From assembly GCA_934045905.1 (NCBI GenBank), contig OW203764.1:32343629-32407628 (forward strand): a stretch of DNA of 64,000 nucleotides. The letters are read 5' to 3'. A program made the position numbers and the translations under genes. Numbering within the stretch: position 1 is the first letter of the stretch; every line of letters begins with the position of its first letter. The stretch comes from Leuctra nigra (Eukaryota; Arthropoda; Insecta; Plecoptera; Leuctridae). Shown piece after piece: positions 1 through 12,300 of the stretch. Below the pieces are notes generated by a model, which saw nothing but the letters and a program-made list of their open reading frames with translations, was not told the DNA's origin and ran no database searches.

Positions 1-379
1 AGGAGGGCGTCGTGTCCGTTTCGAGCTCCCTCCAAAAGCGCCGTCCCTGACAAGTGGCGCCACCGTCTTGAGCAACGGCAGCGCGACGAAACCCTCCTCG
101 GTTCACGTCGCCGGCGTGGACAGTTGGCTACGCAGTCGCAACACCGTCGCCGAGTTGACGTCGCAGTCGAAGACGGCGGGAAGAGTTCACGACACGGGCA
201 AGTATCGCAGAGGCACGCTGGCGCCGACATCGGCGGAGGTGGCGGCCACTCCCGGCGCTGGCGTCGTCCTCAAGGCGGCGAGGGACGCCGACGAGAAGGC
301 GCTCAACGAGTACATCAGACTCGTCAAGCCGGGGAGCATCGCCGAGGAGGATGTCAACGCCGTCGACGGAGGCGGACGG
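1..379 (+). CDS. Ankyrin gene, first visible exon (partial at 5' side)
   Basis: The frame is open from base 2 and ends with a complete codon before the donor GTGAGT at 380. It encodes a Ser/Thr/Ala-rich, probably disordered segment and then NEYIRLVKPGSIAEEDVNAV, the lead-in to the first ankyrin repeat (DGGGR continues into TAVSHIASHG of the next exon). The exon is much richer in G+C than the intron that follows. The start codon lies outside the window or in an upstream exon. Confidence 0.8.
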
Positions 380-3300
380 GTGAGTGCGACGAGGAATTAT
401 TTTTTAATTGAGATTATTGTTCGAGTTATGTTCGACGCCATCGTGTGGAAGTCTGCCAGGAATTCTCTCCGTCACCCTCTTACATATTTGGCCGAGGTGC
501 AAGTTTAGTAAAATGAACGGTTCCGATGATTTGGGTTTCGAAGACAGTGATCGAGATGAGACGAAGGAATGGAACCAGTTTGTCTCTCAGCGAGACGTCG
601 GCGTTGTTGACTTAATCATTGTAAACGCGGTCCAGTTTGACAGTGATCTGGGACAGAGGCGAGAATACTTTGTATACTTTTGTTTTAACATCGACGGGGG
701 TTTTCATTGTTTTAAAACTAAATGCGTGTTACTGGCGCGAAAAGACGGCTCTGGAAAGTATCACAGAGTTCTGTTCTCACTTTCAGCAATCATTCTAATA
801 CGCGCAAACAATCATTCAAAAACTTCGACTAATTTGCGTCATTCTGCAATAATGCTAAATCGAGGGGGAATGAAATATAGCATACCTTTTGACTCTCAAA
901 ATAGACTAAAAATTGTGGGCACAAACGTGTGCTCTTTCAATTTTTAAGCATCGATTGGAGCATTATTTTTAGTTGTTGCTTCACAAGGCTAATCGTGTGT
1001 GTAAAATAAAAGAAATCGGCTCTACGAGTGACGGCAAATTGATGATGAGTGATGAAGAACAGGTGCTGAGGGAGGACTTGGCTGCGTGAGACTACCGCCC
1101 CTTGCTGTAGATAAATACGTACTTTTCACATCAACTGAGGTGATGCAACTGAAAGACAAATAATATTCAGATGCGCACGTAGGAAGTAGCGCAGAGTTCA
1201 TAGCACATTAGTTGAATTACAACACTTTGGGGTTATGTAAGCCCGAAGCATAATTTTAGCGTCAAAAAATTTATAATGTAAAATTAATTGCGTAATTTTA
1301 TTGTTTTGAGATCCGACTTATATGAAAAAGATTTGTTTTTCGATTCGGAAGATATTTACATCTTATCTTACCTTTAGAAATTAATAGGTACTTGAAATTC
1401 AGCTGAAAGGAACCATTGAGATTCAAGTTATAAGAATTCCTTCGTGTGAACAACAACAAAAAATAGTAATTAAATGTATAGATATAGAATGAACTGATTT
1501 TTTTATCTTCACCGCAAGAGAAGGGTAATAATCTACATAAAAGGGTCCAGAGACTATAGAAGTTGTGAAAAGTCCTCTTGGCAGTCAGATGAACATAATC
1601 GTTCAGTTTTCTTGCTTTTTAACAAGTGCTGAATAGGGCATTTTAAGTAGATTCTTCTCGCGTGATCACATCTGATAGATGTGAAGAACCCATTTATGTA
1701 ACTGTCATTAAAAAGGAGTGTAGGATTGAGATAAACTCTTCACACATTTTCAATTAATTCCATTTTCCACTTGCGTTTCCATCGATGTACACGGCGCGCT
1801 CTTTTCGAAATCGACGTCTTGACGATGCAATCCCATCGATCTTACTATGATAATCTCGGGTTTTATAATCATAGGAAAGCCCAAGCCCAACCGTATTTAT
1901 CTCCGGGCCTATATTTATCTTACACAGGCGCGTAGGAAGGGGGGGGGAGTGGGGGTCAATGACCCCCCACCTTTTCATCTTGACACCCCCAGATATAACC
2001 CCCAGATACACACAAATTTTGATAAAGAGATCCAAAAATGCACAAATTTGCTCCATTATGAGGTTGAATTCTCAAAATTTTCCCAAGTTTTGCAAAGCTA
2101 ATTGAACAGAGGTATTATCCAATTAGACAATAACTCATTTGTCCAACATGATCATCCTCATGAATACAATTTAATAATTACACGTTAAACTATGATACCG
2201 AATAAGCACCGTTTTCAAAGCAATTCCAAAATCTATTCATAATCGATTATCTTTAGGGATTTTATCGAATAACAAAATTTACAGATTATAATGCATTTTG
2301 TCAAAGTTTCCCAAGAATATTGCATATCACAAATTTTAAATTTCTTTGAAAACGATGCCAAAATAGCTTCAAATTCGATTCTTTTGCATCAAAAACTCAA
2401 AAAATTCCCTGCGGGGCCAATGGGGATTCTATAAAAACAAATAGTTACAGTTATATAACTATTTTCTTTCACAGAAAATTGCATTTCATACATTTTAAAT
2501 TTCTTTGAAAAGTATGCTAAAATAGCTTTAAGCTCGATTATTTTGTATCAATAACCCAAAAAATTCCCTGCGGGGCCAATAATGGGTATTAAAAACAAAT
2601 AGCTACAAATTATATTACATTTCTTAAAGTTTCCACAGAATATTGCATTTCACACATTGTAAATTTCTTTGAAAAATATACAAAAATAGCTTCAAATTCG
2701 ATTCTTTTGTATAAAAAATTCAAAAAAGGCCCTGCGGGGCAATTTGGGTTGCGGGCTTCCCAGACCCCATTGTAACGACGACTACTTTTCCTCACATTCA
2801 TTGATCCCCATAATTTTGACCCCCCACTCAAAATGAAGTTCCTACGCGCCTGATCTTACATCTTTTTTGTCGATTTATTTTGTCAAGAAACAAAGCAATG
2901 TGATTAGCAATGAATGAACCTGACGAACCCACGTGGCCGTGCATTCTGCATGACCCGGCTGCTCTGCCTACGTCAAGTCGCCTTCTTCTTCAGATGGATA
3001 TTTGCCAACAGTCTTCGCAGCGTAACTCTGCCTGCCAGCTTGAATAACAATTAACATTTCTCTCATCTCAATTGCCAATGCATGCAAATTCTCTTTCATT
3101 GGGTAATTGATAGCCGAGGTCGCGGTTATTTCATTCGCAAAGACGTCAGTGACACCAAATTTGTTTAATAAAAATATTATTTAAGATATTTTCTACAGAG
3201 AACAATTTGATTCCCAGGTTTAAAACAAGTAAACAACGGGTTTGCTGAAATGTAGAAATTTTCTGTTAATCTTAGATGGGATGTTATATATGAACTGCAA

Positions 3301-6300
3301 ATGTAAAAGATTTGACCTCCGGTGGGATTTAAGCCCACGACCTTTAGATTGTCGGTCTAATACTCAATTAGTAGTTTTTGTCTACTTGGTAAGTTTTTAG
3401 TCGTTTTTACTGCTAATTGCTAATTAGTTGATTTTAGTAGTTTAGATTTTGTCAATTGACAATTATTAGTAGTTGGCAGGAGCTTCTTTTATTCTTCATT
3501 CAGTACATAAACATTTGTCACTCAACCATGTAAACCAATTCTAATTTTCTTTGGTATTAGCGATTGAAATTGTGTAGCTGCCATATTTGTGTACATAACA
3601 AAATATCTGGTGATATTAGATATCTTATCTGAAACTCATCCAGCTTGTTAATTTCTTAGAAGCCAGTCACCGAGATAATATCTGAATTTGGTACATTCAA
3701 TTCAAGATCTGCAATGTCATTACTCATTAGACAACAATCATAATCCCATATGGAGAATTTTAGGCAAGGTCTCGCGAATTGTCTCAAGAGACCTTGTCAT
3801 TATGAATCACAATTAAATTATTGTTATAAGAAATGAAAGTTACACAACATCATTGTTGCTCGTTGGCGGCGAATACTTGGGTAAAATATTTCATCTGTTC
3901 GTCTGAAGATAATGTCACGCCTAGTCGATAAAGAAGTGGACTTTATTGCAGACTGATGAAGTTATGAAGATAGTGAAATCACAAGTATGCATGGGCGTCC
4001 ACAGTAGGGGGAGGGGGGGGGGGCAAGGAGGGCGCTTGCCCCTCCCCCCTGGATGTCAGGCAAACATAATTTTTTGTGGTATTTTAAAAATAGTTTTATT
4101 TAGTAAACAAAAAACTCAAAAATATTGATTTCAAAGCGAAAAAAACAAAAAATGCCCTGCGGGGCAAGGGGAAAGCATACCCTCCCCCCCCCCCCCCCGC
4201 CACCCAAAGTGTTAAATTTTAAAAAAATATTGAATATTTAACAAAATACACCTCATTTCATCTCAAAATTGATTTCAAAGTGTCCAAAAACCAAAAAACG
4301 ACAAGGAAATCTGTTTTAATAAGAAGAAAATATAGGTACCGTCCAAGGTGTTTACAACTTCTTTAAACACCTTGGGTATCGTCATCTGGATGACACTGGT
4401 TGTGAAATGTTTTCCAATAGATAGTACTTTACTTTTGGACACGGTCTACTGCATGGATTAATCAGTTGACATTTTCAATCGTGAAAAAGTCGCGTTGAGT
4501 CGCACGCTCCGCTGATCGGTCCATCCCTGTCACGTGTCTCTCAAAGCTCCCATCTCGAGAGCCGTCTGTTCGCACCCGCGCGCGACGCTGAGGAGGTTGT
4601 TGACGAGGTCGACAGAGACGAGTGTGACGTCATACTTGTGGGGGAAGTCGTCGGCCATCATGTCTCGACACAACTCGCTCGTCACAATCGGCTGTGCTCA
4701 AAGGTGAACCACATTGGTGATGTTTCATAAAATGTCGCTGTATAACTTTTGAACCGTTCAAGTTATCAAATATGTGGCCAAATTAAAGATAATTTTTAAA
4801 CACCAACTTATATAGTCCATATTTTTGCCAAAGTTCGTACAAAATCTTAAAATGATAGAGAAATTTCAGATTTTAAACGAATTTGGGCACAATTTTCTAA
4901 GATGGTGTTTATTATTTAAGAACCACAAACTATTGGATCCCTGGTATTAAAAATTAAAACACACTAAATCATATTTCGACGATGATTCGAAATGAAGACG
5001 ATTGAACCATCGTCGAAATATTGTTTTCATTTGTTTTCATTTTTAATACCAGGGATCCAATAGTTTGGGGTTTTTAAATAGTATACTAACTGGTCTGGTA
5101 TACAATCTCTTCTTGTTTTAATATGGTGTTTATTGCAAAGATCCACTCAAAACTTAGCCACTCTAATTTTTTTTTCACATATTTCATCATTTGGTTCACA
5201 AGTTATGACGACATTTAGAAAATATTATCACCAATGAAGTTTACTTCGAGCGATCTTTCCCCAAATATTTGAACATATTAAGTTTAGAAACCCAGAATCA
5301 CATTTAAATTGATTAAATTCTACAAAATCGCCCTGCAGGACAACAACTTGTCGGTTGTTTGTTGTAATTTGAGAAGCTTAGAAGTCGACACAAGTTAAAA
5401 TACATCCGACTTCATTTGCCGGTCCATCTCATTGGCATTTCATCCATGAAGGAAATCATCGGCGGGGGGGCGGGAGGGGGGGGGGGGAGCTCTGCAATAC
5501 TCACGTTCCAACTCCATTCATTTATGTAAATAGAATAATGAATTTTACATTTTTTGTATGCATAGCGAATTTTCCAATAGCATCAATAATAGTCGTATTC
5601 CATTTCTTGAAATAATTCTGACAGATTTGACTGCGAGTGCGTCTACGTAATGGAAATGCGTAGCTGCGTGAAATGTCAAGGTCAAGATACGTGTCGTGGA
5701 TACAAACCTGCAACCTCCCTTTACATTAGACAAATAATAATATAATGTTATAATATTATGGAAGACGAGGAAAGATTACTTAGGTGAAGTGAAGAGATCT
5801 GGACAGGCGCGTAGGAACTAAATTTGCAGGGGGGGGGGGGGGGATAATATCGTAAAATAACTTGAGTTGGAAATAGTGTCTACGAAGACAATGGGGGGTC
5901 TGGGGGGAGGGCCCCATAGTAAAATGCGGGTCCGGGGCGCACAGCCCCGGAAATGTTTAATTTGGATGTATTTCTACGCGATTTTAACAATTTTTAAGCA
6001 AATTTTTTTCTGAACACATAAATGTATAAGAACATAGGGAGGGGAATTGAATCAGAGGGGGGGGGGGTTCCCCCCAATCCCCCCCCCCCTTCCTACGCGC
6101 CTGGATCTGGAAGGAGACTAGGAAAACGCTACGTGTAATGCGTTGATAAGCGAGACTGCGTATTGCATGTGAATTGATATGCGTTAGAAAGTTGTGCTCT
6201 GTAATAGACGATAAAAATAGCGGATGACAACATGCGTCAAAGAAGAAGTGATAATTTTGTCTTTCCATTTCTTTGAATGAATTTGTAAATATTTACATGC

Positions 6301-9300
6301 AAGCGTAAAATGTCAGTAAAATATTAATAACTCTTAGAGCCGGTCTTTCAATAGTCTGCTAAACCTGTAGTTAAGTTTTAATCGGTCGTTCGAGGAGTGT
6401 CATTGGTTGTTGGCATGGCAATATAGTCTTCTTAATTGACTGTTTAAAAAGTTAGCAAGGCATTGAAAGACCGGCCCTTAAAGTTCTTGACATATTTATA
6501 TGAAAATTGTCAAAATCACCAAAAATGTTGGTCCAATGACCATCAAAATTTTAAGTCGATCAGTCTAACGGTTCCATTTTTAAGTTTCAAACAATCACAG
6601 GATCTCGTTCCATAATACCTGTGACCGCTCATATAACATTAGTGTGTGTGCAAATGATCAGAAAAATCGATTAAACGGTGTTATTAATAAGATTACCGTA
6701 GTGACGCTCTCTTATATTTATTTTCATAGTGGAAAAACTAATAAGATAAAATAAGAAAACGAGAGTGTCTTGTCTATGTCAAAGTGATTGGATTACTTGA
6801 TGCTTGGCAGGGGATGAGAAGTAAAACAATTTACAAAATAAACAGTATCATCCACGTTGATTGCATCTCCAAACCACAGTTTCGGTGCAACGGGCGATGA
6901 CATTGCAACGCTAAGTGTGGCCATGCTGCTTCTGATCAGGCTGCCACATCCTTGGGCCAGATAGCCGGACAATATGACAAGATACTAAATGTTATCTCAC
7001 CTTCACCTTCACGAGAAAGATGGCAGACACGTGACCTTGGTTATATATTTCACAGATTGGATCACCTCATGAATGCCAAGAGAATTGCTTGTGTAATATT
7101 TAACATCGGTTCGTGACACTTCAATTGAAATGTAATGTTATTGCGCTCTTGGATTGACGCATCAGTTTCACGAATGTTGGACAATGGGGACTTCAGGGTC
7201 CACTGAACTAAATCTACTGGAATCTTGTCACATGCGGTCCAATACTAATCATTATGAATCTATTTGAGAAAATAGGAACACGCTTAATTCTGGTGGATGC
7301 TGTGGTACTAGAGAGTCGATCAGAGAATATAATCACGAGCACATTTATATAAATAAATTATATAACATTTGCTTTAGTTGTTTGTTATGGCTAAAAAAAG
7401 TAAACTTGAAACTAAATTTCATTTTCAATTATTTTTCCTTTTTCCACAGCACTTCGAAACACGAGCTGTCAAAATAAAAAAGTGCGTCTAAAAAGTTTCC
7501 AATAGACATCTTGCTTGAAGTGGCTCCATCACGTATCACTTATTAGCGCGAATAGGTGCACATAATTTATCGTATTTATAAACAATTTTTAAATTAGATT
7601 AAATGTCCCGATTAGAGTTTAGGTCTTGATGACCAATTTTTCTAAAAAAAATTTACAATTTTCAATTTCCAACCAATGATTCAAAATCAAGGCGATGATT
7701 AGGGAATTGTAGTGTGTCAAAATTAATCTCAATTATAGGAACTCTCTAAGACAGGGGTCGGCAACCTTTTTTGATAAAGGAGCCAATTTCCCAAAAATTA
7801 TTAAATCTAGTGGAGCGGTCGCTCCACCCAGCCAAGTCGTACTGTACACACACACTCACTCATACCGTAAAGCTGGGTTCCCATACTTCGCATCGAATTC
7901 ACTTCCGGTTCGCTTCGCTTTCGCAAAATGGCTACCTTTTAACAAAGGAAATCGTCCATGTTTACATTCGCATGTTCGCGTGTTTCGGTTTCGTTAAAGT
8001 TGAGCCAATTTTAACTTTGACGAAACCGAAACGAAACCGAAACACGCGAACATGGGAATGTAAACATGGACGATTTCTATGTTAAAAGGTAGCCATTTTG
8101 CGAAAGCGAAGCGAACCGGAAGCGAATTCGATGCGAAGTACGGGAACCCAGCTTAAATGCCTAATAAACTGAGGAGCAGACCAACCACTTTTACTGTAAG
8201 CAACAACATGGCATTTTCGGCCTACTGGATCTCAAAATTGGGAAATCTCACATTGTTGCAAAATATCTTAATTTCGAGCTATGGCCCACCTCAACTTATA
8301 TACCAAATTTGGGAACAATATGTTATTCCATTTGCGAGCTAGTGGGCCGAGAAAACAGTGAAATTACATCACTTTTAAAAGGTATCTGATGATGATGATG
8401 ATGATTCTGATATCAGGCAACCCTGCTGTCACCGCTGAACCGATCGATCTGAAATTTTTACCACATGTGAACTTTTGGCGTCTGAAGTGCCTTTTTATAA
8501 AACCAACCAGAAGTCGCCATTTTGAAACCGGAAGTGTCGTCATATCTCGAAAACGGCTAGACCGATCGGAATGGAACTTGCGCCAAATGATTCAGACGGT
8601 CATCTATATGGAATATCAATAGTTGAAGTAGAAATGTACTATTACCGAAACTGGAAATGACGTCATAAATATGAATAATCATACTTTAATCACCTTTTAC
8701 GACAATAACTACATATTCAGAAGGCTTATAATGATACATAACATTCGTTGAAATAACTTCTAGGTGGCAGTAATTTCAGCCGCCATTTTGAAATCCGGAA
8801 GTGATGCCATATCTCGAAAACGGCTGGACCGATTGGAACGATGCTTTCGAAATTCTCATGGAATATCTCTTTCTGCTTATATTTAGAACCAAATACAATT
8901 TTTCTTACTAATCAATTCGGAAATAGCGTATTTTTTTAAAGGAATTAGTCATTGTTGCTCTGACATGTGTTACTAGTTGTGTAAATAAACTAAAAAAATG
9001 AGTGATATCCCCATAAAAAACACTCCGTGTTAAAATACCAGCCAAGTCTCTTCAACTATAAAAAAAAATAGAAGAAATCTAAAAATTCGACACTGAAAAG
9101 TAGTGATATCAAAAAATGGGCCAAGTCAAAACTTAATTTAAAAAAACAAAATATACTTTGGCGCATCGTTTTTAAGGGGATTAAAGGTATGTATAGAAGT
9201 AGGTAGATTTTATGTATTTTTAAATCTGGCCTATACTTCTAAACTATCTATATGCACGATGCGCCAAGTATATTTTGTTTTTTTAAATTAAGTTTTTACT

Positions 9301-12300
9301 TGGCCCATTTTTTGATATCACTACTTTTCAGTGCTGAATTTTTAGATTTCTTCTGTTTTTTTATAGTTGAAGAGACTTGGCTGGTATTTTTACACGGAGT
9401 GTTTTTTATGGGGTTAGATAATAGTGGGAGCCGCTGTAGAGGTAATCAAATATAATACACCGAAAATAATAAATTGAATTACTAGTTTATTTCGATATTT
9501 TGACGAAATCCCCTAGTTCGTGCCCCGCAGGGCGCTTTTATAGAATTTCAACAATTTAAAAGTGATTCTGGGATTCTAAAATGTACAAATTGAATCAAAT
9601 AATCTACCCATTGTTGCCCCGCAGGGCGTTTTGTTTTCGAATTTTTAAATTTTTCGATTCCAGATCTTTATTTAAATAATAAAGAGCCAATCAAGAACCA
9701 CCAAGGAGCCGCAGGTTGACAATCCCTGCTCTAAGAGGAGAGGCAAAAGTGTTGAAATGAACCCGCGTATTGATGCACGGCGCTTGGCACGGCGCCTGTG
9801 AGTCACTCCCGTGGGGTGGCGCTTGGCTGATTGCCACCTCGACACACGACATGATGAGATTATCTCACACTTCTTCAGACTCCAGGTCAACAGGTCACCT
9901 CGCGCGTCTGACGTCACAAGCTCGGACAACTCCCAGCTGGACTCGACTATACATTACATCAGACAGTGGCTCTGAATACAATGTTAGCAATTAAAATTAT
10001 ATGAAAACTTAGACATAAATAGTCTATATTACTTTTCATGTTTTATGAAGCACAAAAAAAGCGCGGCCCCTACTTTTTTCTAAGCGGCTTTACCGATTCC
10101 AATTTTCACATCTTATAGATAAAGAGTGGATCTGTGTCTCTAGTGGTCCCAAATTGTTATTTTTTGTTTAGTTATTTCAGGGCAGAGGTGCCAAAAAGAC
10201 TTATATATTGCCCATGTTAGCACCTCCTCAAAGCGAGAAAAACATCATTTTTTTTTAATCACTCGAGACACAGATTTACTCTTTATCTCTATGCTGTTAA
10301 ATTTTGAAGACAATCGGTCAAGACGATAAGAAAAAAGTAGGGGCCACCTTTTTATGTTTTTTTGTTGGGGTTTTCAATATTTGAATTAAAATAACTTAGT
10401 TCACAGGAGTATATGCAACATGCAACACACAATTAAATGTCACAAATGTCACGTACAACCCAGTCTAATGCATTTTCATGCATTTCTAGGATTTTTTTAC
10501 AACTGAATCGAAAATTTCTGTGAGTAAATTATTTCCAGTGAAAACAAGAAACCGATCTTTCTAGAAATCAGTAGGCAAAGACACTACCTGGTAATACATA
10601 TTTTGTGAAAAAAATTTGCCTGATACGTTTCTTTGTTTGATCTGTAAATTAGATAAACCCATCAAAAACAAAGATTTTATGTAAATTCGTACTTGCGAAT
10701 AAAGGTAGACATTATTAAAAATATGCACCACAAACTATGCAACTTTTAAATTCTATTGCAAGAAAGTTAGTTCGGTTTCGACATATGTTCTGGTCCACCA
10801 CATTCTCGCTCGCGTGCTGCCACTGAAATTACATCAAAACACAGTAATATGTTTTGATAGCTTATAGTCTTATATTGATTGATTCGAAACAAAATCACTA
10901 AGCGTCCTCTTCCACTATACTAGATATTCTACCAGTTTTATCATGAAAAAGAGAAATATTATGTAAATTTGTAGCCCCTCTTTGAGTTCCTGAGAAGAAT
11001 GCTTTGATCGTCTTGACACATCTCGCTGCATTTCCCGAGGCTTCGCATTGTTCTTCTCAAGAGTCTTGGCGTCATGATTGTCTCAAAGAACACTTCTCAA
11101 TCTCCGCAAGATCCAAGAATAAACAACAAACACACAGCTTTATCAAGACCTCGCAAAATATGCTAACTCTGCACACTTTGAAAAATCAATGGGAAAGTCA
11201 CACTGATATTTTTCTGTCGGATTAGAATAATGATTGTGTGATTTGATTTTGATTTGATCTTCAGGATGATTGCTTTGATGTTTTGTCTGAAATCCACCCA
11301 GTTTCTCATCTCTGCCACGAGATAAGGGAATTGCATCCACCTAAAAGTGTTTCATATCTCGTTTATTTATCAGCTGGTAATTTGGCAAATGTTAACTTGG
11401 ACATAAACTTCTTCCACTGCAGCTAAGCCGGCGAGCATATGCTCATGTGTAATGGCAACCCATGCCGGGCAGGTCAGTGGGGAGGTCCAGACAAAGAGCA
11501 GCCAGGGCTGACCTATCCATGCCCTCCCTTGATTCGTGGACTCATCGGACCGGCCTCCCCCCTCGACACGCTTGCCCCCCCCCCCCCCCCCCCCCCCCCG
11601 AATCATGGTCTCACCGGCCCGAAATCTCCCGCCCTTCGGTCAGTCCCCATTCTGGCCTTGGCCTTCCCACCAGTACTGGACTCCCCCGGACCGTGCTCCT
11701 TTGGTCGACCCCTCCTAATTACCTCCCTTTATGATCAAAAAAATAAAATATTTGATGTGCGCAAAATGACCTAGTTGTTGACGCGCCATTAAACAACACT
11801 ATAATCAATCAATGGAGTCAGCACTCAAAGAAAAATACACTGGAAATTATTTCATCATATTTCATTTCGGCAAGCTTTTGAGTCATCCAAATTAGGAAAA
11901 AATTGAAAAAAATTGAACATATTTTATAAAGATCTTGACAAGAAATAAGATTTTGCTAATTTGGCTAGATTTTGCAAATCTTATCAAAATCGTGTATAAT
12001 TCTTGTTCAGATATTTTTAGGATCAAGAAAATAATTATGGCAAGGTTTTATGGCAAGATTCATTACATCGAATTAACAGGTTTTAAATTGGGTAAAAAGT
12101 ATATCGTCTCCACAGAGTGTGAAACGAACACTCACCCTGCCCACGTGACTACTATGAAACTGTTGGAATTGCTTCAACAAGTCACAAAAGTGGGAGGAAC
12201 GTGAATCAATTGATATGGTAGGATAATGCCAAGATCGCGGTCAAGATGGTCAAGATGGCATCGACGTGTTTACTGTGAACTCTCCCTCAGCACGCAAACT

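Larger units (their letters stand above)
7752..9728. mobile_element. Non-autonomous hAT element, 1977 bp
   Basis: Ends CAGGGGTCGGCAACC and GGTTGACAATCCCTG are imperfect inverted repeats of a classic hAT type, flanked by the perfect 8-bp duplication CTCTAAGA (7744-7751, 9729-9736). No transposase frame is present. The inside contains two large palindromes and two diverged copies of a segment with CATATCTCGAAAACGGCT (near 8545 and 8810). A rearranged second copy of the family is at 48825-49375. Confidence 0.92.

Noticed and set aside
408..947. 179-codon plus-strand open frame
   Set aside because: Starts inside an intron after a strong donor, has no recognisable domain and no splice partners.
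6797..6975. 56-codon minus-strand frame, slightly exon-like
   Set aside because: No convincing acceptor or donor, no recognisable family and no partner exon.
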